Part shown: positions 1 through 12,020 of the stretch, piece by piece | Layout of the letters: each line of letters starts with the position of its first letter | Position numbering within the stretch: position 1 is the stretch's first letter | NCBI GenBank assembly: GCA_030490835.1 | Contig: CM059972.1 | Span: 94,721,137 to 94,785,136, forward strand | Reading direction: 5' to 3' | DNA from: Annona cherimola | Lineage: Eukaryota > Streptophyta > Magnoliopsida > Magnoliales > Annonaceae | DNA length: 64,000 nucleotides | Translations under genes and position numbers: made by a program | The notes under the pieces: model-generated | The model's database searches: none | The model's input: only the letters and a program-made list of their open reading frames with translations | Told to the model about the DNA's origin: nothing

Positions 1-70
1 TGAGAAGAAAACAGTGAAAGATGAATCTTAAGAAGGTAGAACAAGTAGTTAAATGATCAAGAGATAAGAG

Positions 71-1754
71 TGTTGGCCCTGAGTTTATGGTAAAACCCAA
101 GAGGGAAAGGGTGAATTAAGGTATTTTCAATTTTTTCAGTATATTAAGCTTAATCCCTTGTGAATTAAGTCCCCTTGAATGAAAATGTGAAAAATAGAAG
201 AGCAAGCAAAGTACTAATCACAGACATGAGAAATTATAGTGGTTCGCGACAATTCTTTCTACTTCACTCTTTCAAAAGTACACCCTTGTTCTTAAGTTCC
301 ACTATATCAACGATATTACAATTAGAGCTCTTATTATCTTCTAGATTCTAGCTCTAGAGGCCTTTATAATCACACTACAAATAGATTCTAGCTCTAGAGG
401 CCTTTATAATCACACTACAAATAGACGGTGAGTCACACTCCAACTATGCACTACTTGTCTTTGCTTAGCCTTGGTCTCTAATACCAAGCTAAGTAGAACA
501 ATAAGAGAAAGAATTTAAGAGAAAATTCTAAACTTTACAAATTGCGTAGATACAGTTTCAGTGTGGGGGAGAACTTATAAAGTTTAAGATTGATGAGGAA
601 CTTTAGTGTTTGTAGTAAGTGTTGCAGTTCTTCCCTTTGAGCACTTAATAATCTCTTAATAGCTTGTGAGTAGGAAGGTGAGAGCTCGATAAATGTTCTA
701 ACTAACCTCCTTCACTTCATTTGTCATGCTTTATATAATAGAAGAGTAATTTCAAACGTTTGAAGGTAGATGGCGCACATTAAATGTGTCAACATTCAAA
801 TTTTTCTAACCGTACCGATCTAAGTTGCACTCCGAGTCGACTTCGGGTACGACTTCACCCAAGTCGTGGGCTGGAGTTAGCTTAGGTTGCAACATCAGTT
901 GCCAGCACTTCCTTCTCGAGAGCTTCTACCTTGCTTCCAGCTTCAAGTTTCATTTTGGGGTTAACTAGGTTGAGACTTGACCCAAGTCGTAAGTGAAGTC
1001 AACTTGGGTTGCAACTTCACTGCTCAATATGCTATCTGGAATTTCAATACCTCACAAATAGAATTCTTTGACATATATGTGCTCCTTAACTCTAAGTTTT
1101 CCTGTATTTATCTTAACACTCATCAAACTTTTTAGAATGTGCTCTTTCTCATCTTGAGTTATTTACTTGGTCATCTTGCTCAATCAATATGTACCATTTG
1201 TCTTTGATCTAATCATCATGTGAGTTTCTTAAACTTTTCTAGTTGGTCTTTTATCTTGATACTCCTTGTTTTGAGTCCTCATATGTTCAAATCGGATGTC
1301 GGGGTTGACTTGAGTTGCAACTTAACCCAAGTCGCATAATCGAGTTGACTTCATTTGTGATTTCACCTAAGTTGCACGTCGGAGTCGTCTTGGAATACGA
1401 CTTAACTTCTTCAGATTCAGCATCAGAGTCCTGAGATCCATCCAAGTCGCTTATGGAGTCGACTTGGGTTCAAGTCGCATGCAAAGTCGACTTCGCCTGC
1501 ACATGCATCCATAATTTCAGCGTTGTCCAAAAATTATCGATTAAAGTCAATTCGAGAGTCGACTTGGGTATCGAATTAACCTAAGTCAATGTCTGAGTCA
1601 ACTTGACTCTGTGACTTGATTTGTCATAACTTGTATTTGAAAATCTTTAACTTGAAATAACTCAACACACTTGTTAGTTTCTTAAATTTCTCAAATTTGG
1701 ATTGTTAATCATCAAAACATGAATAGTGTTTGATTTACTATTGATTTCATAACA
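71..1754 (-). mobile_element. Solo LTR of a Sirevirus-type Ty1/copia element
   Basis: The sequence begins TGTTGG and ends AACA, and is flanked on both sides by the 5-bp direct repeat AAGAG (66-70 and 1755-1759), the signature of an LTR insertion. It is a diverged relative of the LTRs at 38284-40019 and 47342-49077: same start, a primer-like CAAGAGGG block, the same 'ctctag' tandem units and the same clusters of AAGTCG/GAGTCGACTT motifs (820-1600). No internal domain is attached, so LTR-LTR recombination probably removed it. The minus orientation follows from the homology and from a TATA-like box (minus TATATAAAG, 729-737). Boundaries are firm because the TSD is perfect. Confidence 0.85.
343..422. 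repeat. Two-copy 40-bp tandem repeat inside the solo LTR
   Basis: A unit starting AGATTCTAGCTCTAGAGG is repeated with period 40 (343 and 383), almost without change. The equivalent place in the young LTRs holds three copies of a related 51-bp unit, so this part of the LTR expands and contracts in units. Confidence 0.8.
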
Positions 1755-1759
1755 AAGAG

Positions 1760-2930
1760 TATCTAAAATTTAGGATTTCATATATGGCTTTTACAATAGA
1801 TACATGTTATACTTACTTAATTCGAATATTATATATTAAAAAAAAACAAACCTTAATTTAAACAAGCACCATCTCTCGAGTCATGCAAGACATACCCGAA
1901 TCTCTAAAACCATATATTTTTATGGAATTAAGTCAATTAGAATCTATTAAGTTCTATAGTAGTTTATGAAATTCCTCAAGGTCATCACGCTTATTCTCTA
2001 ATCTAGATTTTTAAGTTTAATATCTTGATTACTATATATGAAACTTCCGTCTCTCGATTCATTCACCTAATATATGGAATTATACCAAAGTGCAAACTCA
2101 AACAACTAATAAGCATTAAATCCATAAGATATCAAATTAATATACAATATCCTTCATAAATAAAGCAAAACCATAATATCATTTATATAGTTCACATGCT
2201 ACATCCAAAACATTAGCTTAGGAGTGTAGCCTAACATGTTCTCAATAAAATCTAAATACAAACTAATATTGTGTTCAAAATTCATCAAAAATAAGATATA
2301 ATCAAAAGAAAAGCATAAAAAAAGCTTATTGATTGGAGTACTTCAATAATGTCTTGAACAACTCCTAGCAACATGCCTCTTCTCTTCTCTTTAGACCTCA
2401 ATCCTAACTCAAAAATATATTTCAAGAGATCTTAGGTCATATACAACAAGTGTTTATATATATGCCTCTTAAAAATTGTGAAAAATAGGTCAAAAACATA
2501 ATCAATAGATAACATCTACCCTAAACATGGCTTGGGCCATGCTATACTTTGACTCAAGCCATTTGCTCCAAACTTTTGAAGTTTTGTTGCTCGACATGCC
2601 CTGAATCATGTTGACACTTTCTTGACACATTTTAGGTCATTTTGGTTACTGTTTTGCCTTCTTTTAATCCTTCTAAATCATCAAATTGAATGAAAATTAG
2701 CTCTCATGCTTCAATTCTTCAAAAATAGCACATTTTTTGCACTACAAACCTAAATTTACACATATTGATCAACCATGAGTGTCTTGCATTAAACAAAGCT
2801 AAATCAATCAATATTTGATTTAAAACATCATATTCATTTACATTCTCATCTAAATATCATTCAAAATAGAAACAGTAAAAATGACACAATTATTACCTAC
2901 ATCATCGAAGGACCAGTTTAAGTATTCCAT
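1760..2930. repeat. Degenerate AT-rich sequence, possibly an old LTR-retrotransposon remnant
   Basis: There is no coding sequence. The stretch 2520-2660 contains repeated 'catggcttgggccatg', 'ctcaagccat' and 'catgccctgaatcatg' motifs that resemble decayed versions of the palindromic motifs found in non-coding parts of some plant LTR elements. No terminal repeat, primer site or TSD was found, so the identification is tentative. Confidence 0.25.
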
Positions 2931-3485
2931 CACTAATAATTTATATATTTTCATATTTACTCATATAATATTATTATACTTTAATATTCTTAATTAAAAA
3001 TTTTATTTATTTTTTAAAAAATTTTCTTTTTTCCTCATTATTAAAAAATGGATGAACAGATATTTTCCTTTTTCATCAAAAAAATTTGCACTTAGTTTAT
3101 TAGTACATACAAATGGATGAATAAAAACAATGAGAAGATGAACTATGTTATTATATAAAAGTAATGATAAAAAAAAGAAAAGAAAAGGATCAAAAAAGAG
3201 AAAAAGGTCCAAATACTTGTCAAGAAAAAGCATGTTTTGATCTCTTTCTAGATTCATTTCGAATTGTAAACAACTTGCAACTAGATTCCTGCTATCTAAC
3301 AATAATATGTTTTAAGCATTGATATTTCTCTCATGTACTACTATGATTTTGATATTATCAACTCTTCTTACTTGTAAATTTCATAAAGTCTTCAATTCTA
3401 ATTTCTTATTAGAAGATTTATACCTATTGTTATTTTTGTTACTTAATGTAACCAAATCAATTAAATAAATTTAGCTTAATATTAT
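2931..3485. other. AT-rich intergenic DNA, nothing recognised
   Basis: The sequence is AT-rich with homopolymer runs. The 99-codon minus-strand ORF here is low-complexity Phe/Leu-rich and has no recognisable motif. No gene or RNA is supported. Confidence 0.5.
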
Positions 3486-3690
3486 TTTTGCAGGGTTTAA
3501 AATGCAAAGGGCATTTTAGACATTTTACAAATCTTAATAGTGTTTTTTAATGCCATGAGGATCAAAGATCTAAAATTCAAAGAACCAACTTCACAAGGTT
3601 TAAAATGCTAATAAGCAAACCTTTGAGTTTAAAATGCAAATACGCAAAGTTAGAGGGTTTAAAATGCAAATTTCCATATACTGTTTATGT
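3486..3690. repeat. Transposon-end-like repeat with 'tttaaaatgcaaa' motifs
   Basis: The phrase TTTAAAATGC recurs four times (near 3496, 3600, 3628, 3659). The same phrasing, including 'cgcaaagttagagggttt', occurs in the inverted repeat at 37735-37850 and, in the opposite orientation, at 29030-29095. This suggests a remnant of the same transposon family's terminal region, with no identifiable partner end here. Confidence 0.45.
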
Positions 3691-4445
3691 GAAAGACCTT
3701 CTAAAGAGCCAAAAAAACATATTATAGGTGTTAAATGACATTTATCACACCAAAGTTAATAAGTTAAAGTCGATTGAACTTGGTTAGACTTTGTTAAACT
3801 TGGTTAAGCTGAGTTAGACTTGGCTAAACTTAGTTAAATCCTAAAACTAACCTCCAAATTGCATACTTTTGATATAAAGGACATTTTTAAAAGCCAAAAA
3901 ACATGTGTCATGGGTGTTAAATAATATTAATCATGCCAAAGTTAACAAGTTAGGCTTCATTAAATTTTTTCAAGTACGACTTTATTAAACTTAGTTAAAT
4001 TAGATTAGACTTTATCAAACTTGGTCGAATCTTAAATTTAATATCCAAATTGTATATTTTTACGTAAATAGCCTCGGAATGAGCCAAAAAAACATATTAT
4101 AGGTGTTAAACGACATTTATCTTACCAAAACTAACAAGTTAGACAATTGATTAGGCTTGGTTAGACTACGTTAAATTGCTTAGACTTTCTCAAACTGAAT
4201 TAGACTAGGTTAGACTTGATTATCTATAAAATTAACATTCAAATTATATATTTTTAACGTAAATGACCTTATAAAGAGCTAGAAAAAGTATTAAGTGTTA
4301 CATGATAATTATCATGTCAAAATTATAAAGTTAGAATTGATTACATTTACTTGGTCTTAATTAGGCTTGGTTAGACTGATTTAGACCAAGTTGGACTTAG
4401 TTTGACTAGATTGGACTTGGTTAGACTCCATTAAATTCCAAGATA
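3690..4445. repeat. Four-copy ~190-bp tandem array (diverged minisatellite)
   Basis: Four units each contain an 'agagccaaaaaa' box, then 'ggtgttaaatgaca', then 'ccaaagttaacaagtta', then a run of 'acttggttagac' sub-repeats. The boxes sit near 3706, 3891, 4081 and 4276, giving periods of about 185-195 bp. The end of each unit has a finer 10-11-bp lattice (TTAGACTTGG). The units are clearly diverged, so the array is old. No ORF spans it. Confidence 0.8.
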
Positions 4446-4599
4446 AAAAAAAATAAAAACTTTCATAAATTAGAAGAATGAATATAAAAGTTGTTATATG
4501 TGAGAGTACCTTCTAAATGCGTGCTTCAGTTAACATAATAAACATTAGGATTTTTTCCTAATATACCCATTGCATTAGACTATAATACTAAATATACTT

Positions 4600-5502
4600 A
4601 CCACGCTTCAAAAATGGATGTCAATTTTTTTAATGCCTGGACTACCCTTGGCATGGTTGCTTCAATGGGATTTGCATGTGTCGGTGAGTTGGGCTTGGAT
4701 CGAATTTGCCAGCTGGGTTTTCTGTAGTTACCATTTCTGCAATTACTGGCGGCAATCATCCATGGGAAGATCAACATATTTTTTTCAGAAGCAGGTGGCT
4801 GATGGTGATGGGAGATTGTCGATGGGTTTTTCTAAATGAGAAAGCTGCCGATTTTTGCAGATGCTGAATCGATGCAGGGCCATGAAAATTGATCTAGCAG
4901 CTACAAATCATGTGCTTATCTTCCATGGAAATTGTCACCCATCACCATTAACCATCTAGTATCCCCTTGTAGCCCTCTATTTTATTAGTAAAATTCAACT
5001 AGCCCAAGACAAATTTGCAGATTGTCCGCCAACCAACCAACAGAAGTCTCCATTAAATTGGACAAGAAAACGGCCAGCATATAAACACCGATCCCCACCA
5101 GTGATCATTGGCCCTACATCAATTCAATAGGTTGGTCGTCCACGTCCATGCCTATGAAAAATCAACGACTACCATGTCTTCCGCCTTTGCAGCATGCATC
5201 GGCAAAAAAATTCCCCCATTTTCCACCAAAATTGTAGCAGCAACACGATGGATTTCAGCAAGCTTTGCTGAAATCCATGGAAACAAAGAGGATAGATGGC
5301 TACTGCTAGCGGGTTGCAGAGTTGCCACTTTCTTGGCCGCTGTTTTGGTTTTTATTTGAAAATCAAATGATTCCAAATTAATAGTTGTTATCGTTGCCGT
5401 CTGGAGCTTGAATCAGCTGGAGCATAGGTTATGGCTGGATGAAATTGAGGTCGCAGGCACTCTACTTCGCCGGCTTCAGGGGTGTTGGATTTGGCAGCAG
5501 CC
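4600..5502. other. Unidentified moderately GC-rich DNA left of the LINE
   Basis: Several short ORFs occur (70-96 codons), but none has a recognisable domain and they overlap on both strands. The sequence resumes at 11505 beyond the LINE: once one 14-bp TSD copy is discounted, 5502 joins 11491/11505. Nothing functional can be assigned. Confidence 0.4.
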
Positions 5503-5516
5503 ATGGCCGGTCTTTT
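5503..5516. repeat. LINE target-site duplication, 3'-side copy
   Basis: ATGGCCGGTCTTTT is identical to 11491-11504. The T run next to it is the LINE poly(A) tail seen from the other strand. The T-rich edge fits an L1-type endonuclease nick in a TTTT-containing target. Confidence 0.9.
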
Positions 5517-5542
5517 TTTTGATAAAAGGATATACTCTATCC

Positions 5543-8500
5543 CTAGTCCCTTTCGATTTGGAAGGGTATAGGGATGGAGAAATCCAAGCAATTCATTGTC
5601 AAAAAATTGTCTGTACAAATTTTTCCAATAACAGCATGGGGTGGGATACCCCACCAAGACATATGGTCCGAAGGAGATATCGAGACCAAATCGGCTAGGG
5701 AGTGCGCAACGGCATTTCCCTGCCGTAACACATGATGTACTGAAAAGAAATCATTCATAATGAGAATCGACCTAATTTCATTAATAATAAGACCCACCGG
5801 GGAGGAGATAGGTTCCTCGTTGGATAAATAGTTGCAAAGCAATATAGAGTCGGTCTCAAATAGCGCATGTCTGATGTTAAGTTGAGTAGCCCATTTGATT
5901 CCCAGAAGAAAGGCGGTCGCTTCAATAAGTAACGGCTCCCTCGCACCTGACCGCCTCCATCCACTAGCTGCAATAAATGAACCCCTGGAATCTCTGATCA
6001 CGGCCGCGCATCCGAATTCATCCCGTTCCCCGAGGCTACGGGCATCCGTGTTTATCTTGACAAACCCCGGGGGCGGTTTGAACCATCTGGTTACCATTGC
6101 TCTACCCAAAGACCCTGATTGAACCAGCATTTTTGCCGTGCGATGTTGATTAAGGTACTCCGCGACCAGGCCAAGGTTTTCGATATTCTCAGTTGAGATC
6201 CCTCCTCTCTGAGCTTGTTCCGCAGAAACCAAATCCGCCAACAGCACAAGATGAAGAAGGCCAGGTCGTCAGGCCTCTTCTCACGCACACAAGTTTTCAA
6301 GATTTCCTGTACCGTTATCCCGTGAGAATCCACCCTCGCAGCCATCCTGCATACCCTACTGGTCACTTCACACCTAAGGAAAAGGTGATTTGCATCTTCA
6401 GATTCGTTCCTGCATAATACACATCGTAAGTCGACCTCTATGCCCCTGTGATTGAGATTTTGCAAGGTGGGAAGGGCATCCTTTGCCAGTCTCCATCCAA
6501 AAATAATGATCTTTGTTGGAAGTTGCAACCGCCAAATTGCTTTGAAAATCCCCAGGAGTTCAGGGAAAACATCGCCAGAACATAGTAGTCTATACGCCGA
6601 TTTGACCGTGTATGCACCGTTGGGTTCGTGTATCCAAAACATGAAATCCTCCACCTGTCCCTCCGGGATAGGGATCGTGTTAACCTCCTGCCAACGCGCC
6701 TCCCCCAATGCAGCTACCACACGATCCTTGTTACAAGATTTAGTTTCACTATCGATGAGGTGGTTAACCATCATATCCTCCGGCAATGATAATGGGAGAG
6801 GTCCCGCTTTATTCACTTTAGATTCCAACCAAGTATCAGAGAAGACCTTCACCCGGTCCCCCTTTCCAATCCTCCATGTGCACCCCGTCTGAATTACATT
6901 TCTCGCTTTCAAGATACTCTTCCAAGTAAAGGAATCCGATGGTTTCTCCTTGCAATTCCAAATATCAGTGTTTGGGAAGTATCTGGCCTTAAGAACTTTA
7001 TGACAGAGGGAAGTGTTGCGTGTTACTAACCGCCAGACCTGCCTAGCTAGGAGAGCGTAGTTGAATTTGTGGAAGTCCCTGAACCCCAACCCACCTGCAC
7101 GCTTTGGCTTGCACATGTCATTCCATGTCACCCAGCTCAGCTTCCTTTTTCCGTCTTTCTCCCCCCACCAAAATTTGCTAAGCATCCCATTAAGATCATT
7201 ACAGAATGATTTGGGCATTAAAAATATACTCATCGCATATGACGGGATTGCCTGGGCAACTGCCTTGATTAGCACCTCTTTTCCTCCGCCCGAGAGCAAC
7301 TTGCCTTTCCATCCTTGAATGCGATTCCAGATACGTTCCTTAATACCCTTGAAAAAATTCGATTTAGATCTTCCAAGCCAGGCCGGGAGACCCAAATATT
7401 GGTGAAGATCCTGACCTGCAGAACCTAACAACTGAATCAACTGTGTTCTGGTGTTATACTCTGTGTTGGTGCTGAAGAGGACGACAGTTTTGTCCACATT
7501 TACCATCTGGCCCGAGTAGGTGGCATATTGGCTTAACAATTCGAGCAGGTACTAACTTCCCTCTCAGTCGCCTGTATGAAGATGATAGCATCATCAGCGA
7601 ACAACAAATGAGAGATCGTCGGGCCATTCTCCTTAAGTCTGATACCATGAATAACTCCACTAGCAACCGCCTTGTAGATCAGTGCTGATAGCCCCTCCGC
7701 ACACAAAAGGAAGAGGTAGGGGGATAGCGGGTCCCCTTGTCTTAAACCCCTTTGGGATTGGAAGTATGGGGATTTGAATCCATTAACATTCACACGGTAT
7801 GTGACAGTTGAGATGCAGCTCATAATCCAATTCACCCACACCGAGCAAAAGTTCATGGCCACCATTATCTGCTTTAGGAAGTTCCATTCCACCATATCGT
7901 ATGCTTTAGACATATCCAACTTGATAGTCATCTCATGCTTACGCCCCCTCTTTCGCTTTCGGAGGGAATGGATTGCTTCATAGGCGATTAACATGTTATC
8001 TGTAATGAGCTGCCCCGGAACAAACGCACTTTGTTCATCCCCAATGATTTCGTGGAGAGCTGACTTGAGTCTATTAGCCAGGACTTTGGCCAAGATTTTA
8101 TAGACCACATTGCATAGACTAATGGGCCTGAAATGAGAAAGGTTTTGAGCTCCAGCCTTCTTCGGAATCAAAATCAAAGTGGTTGTATTTAGATCCTTTA
8201 TAAGCCTAAGCAGTTGATCCGGGTTTCTCTCCTCCATGAACTGTTTGCACCATTTGGTTATATCGCTTCCCACCGTGCTCCAGTGTCTTTGGTAAAATCC
8301 GGTCGACATCCCATCCGGCCCGGGGGCTTTGGTAGGGCTCATACCTTTAACCGCCTTGATTACTTCCTCGGACATTAGTGGTTTTGTCAGACTTTGCCTT
8401 TGATCATTATAGATTCTTCTCGAGATAACATTCTCCACCCATGGCGCCGCCGAGTATGTAGATGATGAGAAAATCTCAGAGAAGTGCTTAACAGCCATAT

Positions 8501-9672
8501 CCAAGAGCTGGTCCTGCTCCCTCACCCAATTACCATTCTGATCCCTTAACGCCTCAATGGTGTTTGCTCTTCGTCTATTGGAAGCAATATGGTGGAAAAA
8601 ACTAGTATTTCTGTCTCCCTGAGGGAGCCAATGTGTCTTTGCGCTCATCCTCCAAAGTTGTTCTTCATCCTCCAGTAAAAGGTTGATTTGGAGTTTAAGT
8701 TTTTGAATAGCATTGTCCCTTTCATCACATGGGTCCATGCATGAGAGGGCATCGACCTCTCTTTGTTTCTGCTCAATCCCTTTCTGAAGATTTCCCCTCT
8801 TACGTCGATTCCAGATGGAAAGTTCCGAAGCAATCCATTTAGTTTTCCAAGAGAGCTTATCAGCATCTTGCAGCTCCGCCGGGGGCTGAGCATCGCACAC
8901 TTGGTTCACAATTCTTGTGGCTTCTTCATCCCTGTTCCAGAATAATTCATATTTGAATTCCCTTGGCGGTTTCCTCCTACCAATATTGGAATCAAGAACC
9001 AACAATAAAGGACAGTGGTCAGAAGTCGGGGCCTGTAAATTGATGATTTTTGCATGAGGATGCAAGTTAAGCCATGATGGAGTAGACAATCCTATATCCA
9101 GTCTCGCTTCCACCCTATGTCGTCCTCTTCTATTTTTTTTCCATGTCATTGACGCTCCAGCAAATCCCAAATCAAGCAGATTGCAACAATCCAAAGTTTC
9201 ACAAAAAACGGTCTAATTGGGGCTGGGGGCGGGATCTTTCGCTATTATACTCACTTTGGGCCATCACCTCATTAAAATCCCCCATCACTATCCAAGGATC
9301 AGTGCATTCGATACTCAATTGTTTGAGAATGTGCCAACTCTAGTGCCACTGATGAGCTTCAGGATGTCCATAAAACCCGGTGAATCTCCATCGGCAAAAA
9401 TTTGCGTCAATGTGATGGTTAGAAAAGCTCCTGATGCTAGCAGCTTTGTTGTTGTTCCACAGGAGGGCCAAGCCCCCCCTCCTTACTTGTGGGTCCATGG
9501 CAAAACACCCATCAAAATTAAGTCTTCTTCTAATGTCCTCCATTTATTTGGAATAACATTTAGTTTCACAGAGGAAGACCAAACAGGGATCTTTTTTCCT
9601 GACTAGATCAAGGAGATTTCGAACTGCCCGAGGGTTCCCAAGCCCTCGGCAATTCCATGCTAGAAGGGCCAT
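5543..9672 (-). pseudogene. LINE ORF2 (endonuclease / reverse transcriptase / RNase H), frameshifted
   Basis: Translation starts at ATG 9670-9672 with the exo/endonuclease opening (MALLAWNCRGLG). The endonuclease continues to about 9000 (SDHCPLLL) with a frame break near 9340-9194. The reverse transcriptase lies in 9194-7533 and shows KAPGPDGM, KAYDMVEW, GLRQGDPLSPYLF and the catalytic FADDAIIF. Another frameshift near 7540 leads into 7539-6091, the zf-RVT region (CVLCRNESEDANHLFLRC). A third leads into 6247-5543, an RVT_3-type RNase H (INTDA, IEATAF, ETDS). Three frame changes make it a pseudogene, but the domains are otherwise collinear and complete. Confidence 0.88.
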
Positions 9673-9673
9673 A

Positions 9674-11320
9674 TTAGGTGAGGCGAGGTTGTGGCCTCCC
9701 TGCAGCCTCCGCCTCTACCATATCGGGACTCATCAGTCTCCTTCTTCGCTTCTGCATCCCCATCTGTACCTCCCACTCGCTTGTTCGATCTCTCTTTGTA
9801 GGATCTGCCATCTGACTTTCCTGTATTTCAGGCTTGTCCACTTCATTCCTCATTCTGGCCCTCCGCTTCCATCTACTATTCAATTGCTTGGGAATCAAAA
9901 ACCCCCCTCCAAACCCCTTATTATCATCCCCTTGCCAAACCTGAACATCAAACAGCTCGCCTTCCTCCTCCCCTGTGCCTAGCTGACCAATTCCCGCACA
10001 TGCCCCAGACACACTGTTGGAATGCCCCCCCATTCATCCCCTTCAGTTCTGCTTCTGGGTGCACGGCATAGATGTGCTGATAATCCAGTGCCCCCATCTG
10101 CCCCTTGACTTGACTAGGATGAGAGTCTCCCCCTACCTTGCCTGCCCACGCTAGTGAGAGTTCAGCCATCTGATTTCTGGGTTGCATCGAAACCAGCTGT
10201 TGGATCTGTGAGGATGTAGATACCCTTGAGTTGTCGTCTCCTTCTGTATATGTGTGCGCCGTGGAGTAGCCAGTGTTCATCGGCATATCCAGTGCAACAG
10301 GTGGTTGCAACAACAAATGGCTGTGATACTGTAGGTTCACCTCATCTAATTGAGTTTCCTCCATAATGCGATTAATTCGCTGGTTTGTTTTAGGGGAGCC
10401 AATCCAGTTCCGCTGCCAACGCTTTTCCGAACAGCCATCCATCCTGCTGCCACAGCTTAGCTTACCACCCCCTTCCAGAACTCCTCCATTTTCTGATCTG
10501 TCCCCTAACTGATCCCCTGGGGAGCAGGCTTCCCCAAGGTATTTGATTGGTGTGGCTCTATTTCCTTTAGAAACTTCGAAACGAGGCTTCATTTGTCTAA
10601 CCCCTGCTCTCAGCCAGCTGCCAAATGGCATATCTTCTTTGGCCACTTGTTGCTAGGGAATTGGTTTCACCGAGCAATCCCGGTGGACATGACCCATGAT
10701 TCCACATAGGTAGCAGAACAAAGGCAACTTCTCATATTGGAACGTGATCCATTGCTTTTGTTGAGAAGCAATCTGTATAAATATTCCTCTTCTGAGGGGC
10801 TCCTAGCAGTCAACCATCACTTTTATTTTGATCTCAGCTTCTGTGGAATCCAAATCGGTCCAGCTTTCAAAGGAGTTCCCGATATTTGTCCCTAGAATCT
10901 TCTTGTCGACGATAAATGGGACTCCCGTGATGTGCAGCCACAATGGCGTTTTCACAAGCATTACTTGTGCAATGTCAGTCTCCTCCCGATTTTCTGAGAT
11001 CAGCACCAGATGTCGTTCAAATATCCATGGACATCCCTTAACAATTCATTCCTTGTCCTCAACCTCCCCGAATGTGATTTGATACAGATTCTCTCCCACC
11101 TCATTGAATTAACAGGAGCTCTTCGGCCTCCACAACCTCCTCATTATCGATTTGAAAATTTCTTTGTTATATGTCTTCAACGACCACAAGGAGCAGAGGA
11201 CTGAAGCACCTGATCCCGGAGAAATCTTTTTTATGGCCGCCCCAGAGATCGCCATTGTCTGTAATTCCGCCCCTAACAATTCCCCAATGTTCGGATTCAT
11301 CTTAGCTACACTCCTACAAT
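9674..11320 (-). pseudogene. LINE ORF1 (RNA-binding gag-like protein), broken
   Basis: Pieces in different frames run from about 11300 to 9674. Around 11006-10700 the sequence resembles the DUF4283/zinc-knuckle protein of plant L1 elements and contains the CCHC motif CYLCGIMGHVHRDC (about 10713-10672). An in-frame TAG at about 10805 and frame changes near 11100 and 10650-10000 break it. The C-terminal part is polar and basic. ORF1 proteins coat LINE RNA; this copy cannot make a full one. Confidence 0.75.
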
Positions 11321-11490
11321 ACCAGCTTCCCTTTCGCCCCCGGCCTCAACCTCCCTTTATCTGCCTCCCGGAACTCCCCTAGAACTCCGATCTCCTAAGA
11401 AAGCTCTGACTACCTCCACCCAGTTCCGAGCGCACCTCCGATGCCTGTCGGACCTATAGGGGAGAGGACTCGCTGTTATTATATTGGAAA

Positions 11491-11504
11491 ATGGCCGGTC
11501 TTTT
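11491..11504. repeat. LINE target-site duplication, 5'-side copy
   Basis: ATGGCCGGTCTTTT is identical to 5503-5516. It marks the LINE 5' end at 11490. Confidence 0.9.
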
Positions 11505-11960
11505 GGGTGAAGATGGTTGAGCACCAAAAAAATGCTCCAGCGTTGTAGCTTCAACTGTGTTCATGCAGTAGTGCGGCCGGACTGCTTGGGTCAAATCATG
11601 GTGCTGCTGCACTTGTTTTGGACGATCGCGGGCTACTAGAATTTTCCGATGCTGCTAACGGCCATGGGGGCTACCTTGCTCGTGTGGCTGCAAATGGAAC
11701 ATGCCGTTGGAATGCTGCGTGTTTGCTGTTTTCTTGAATTAAGAAAGGAGAAGAGGCAGCTGGGATTGCCAATGATGTTGGAAATTGGGGCTGCTTGGCC
11801 GGTTTGGAGAGAAAGCAACGGTGCTAGTTGAATTGGGTGGCTGCGGTTTGAATTTGCGAGTTGCTGCCAATGAATTTACTGAGATCTTTTGCTAAAAAAC
11901 AAGAGGAACAGCTGCCATGGTTGGACGTAGACGGGTACTTCAGTCATTTGAACCGAAATT
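11505..11960. other. Unidentified DNA right of the LINE
   Basis: This continues the pre-insertion locus of 4600-5502. Short overlapping ORFs (60 codons on both strands near 11640-11830) have no recognisable domain. Confidence 0.35.
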
Positions 11961-12020
11961 TTCGAAACGTTAATTGGGATTACGGTATATTTGGGAAAAG
12001 CCCTGAACATTAAATCAACA

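Larger units (their letters stand above)
5517..11490 (-). mobile_element. Full-length, disabled L1-type LINE
   Basis: This ~5.97-kb non-LTR retrotransposon is read on the minus strand. Its 5' end is at 11490 and its short poly(A) (plus-strand T run) ends at 5517. It is bounded by perfect 14-bp TSDs. It carries ORF1 with a CCHC zinc knuckle, then ORF2 with AP-type endonuclease, reverse transcriptase, zf-RVT and RNase H. ORF1's stop (9674-9676) and ORF2's ATG (9670-9672) are separated by a single base. Being bounded at both ends, it is full length and not a 5'-truncated copy, but frameshifts and stops in both ORFs make it non-autonomous now. Confidence 0.9.
4530..12020. mobile_element. Candidate old DNA transposon interrupted by the LINE
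   Basis: The LINE splits a unit whose outer ends look like a diverged inverted pair: 'aaacattaggatttt' followed by 'cctaatatacc' near 4550-4570, against 'ggtatatttgggaaaa' and 'ccctgaacatt' near 11980-12010. The DNA between (4600-5502 and 11505-11940) is richer in GC than the flanks but encodes nothing recognised. No TSD was identified, so both boundaries and class are uncertain. Confidence 0.3.

Noticed and set aside
3003..3302. 99-codon minus-strand ORF
   Set aside because: Phe/Leu-rich low complexity in AT-rich DNA, with no motif and no promoter.
3690..4445. CRISPR-like array because of regular spacing
   Set aside because: The whole ~190-bp unit is repeated, with no unique spacers, in a plant nuclear context. 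It is a tandem repeat.
5755..9606. Many plus-strand ORFs of 60-146 codons across the LINE
   Set aside because: They are antisense shadows of LINE ORF2, which carries the recognisable catalytic motifs on the minus strand.
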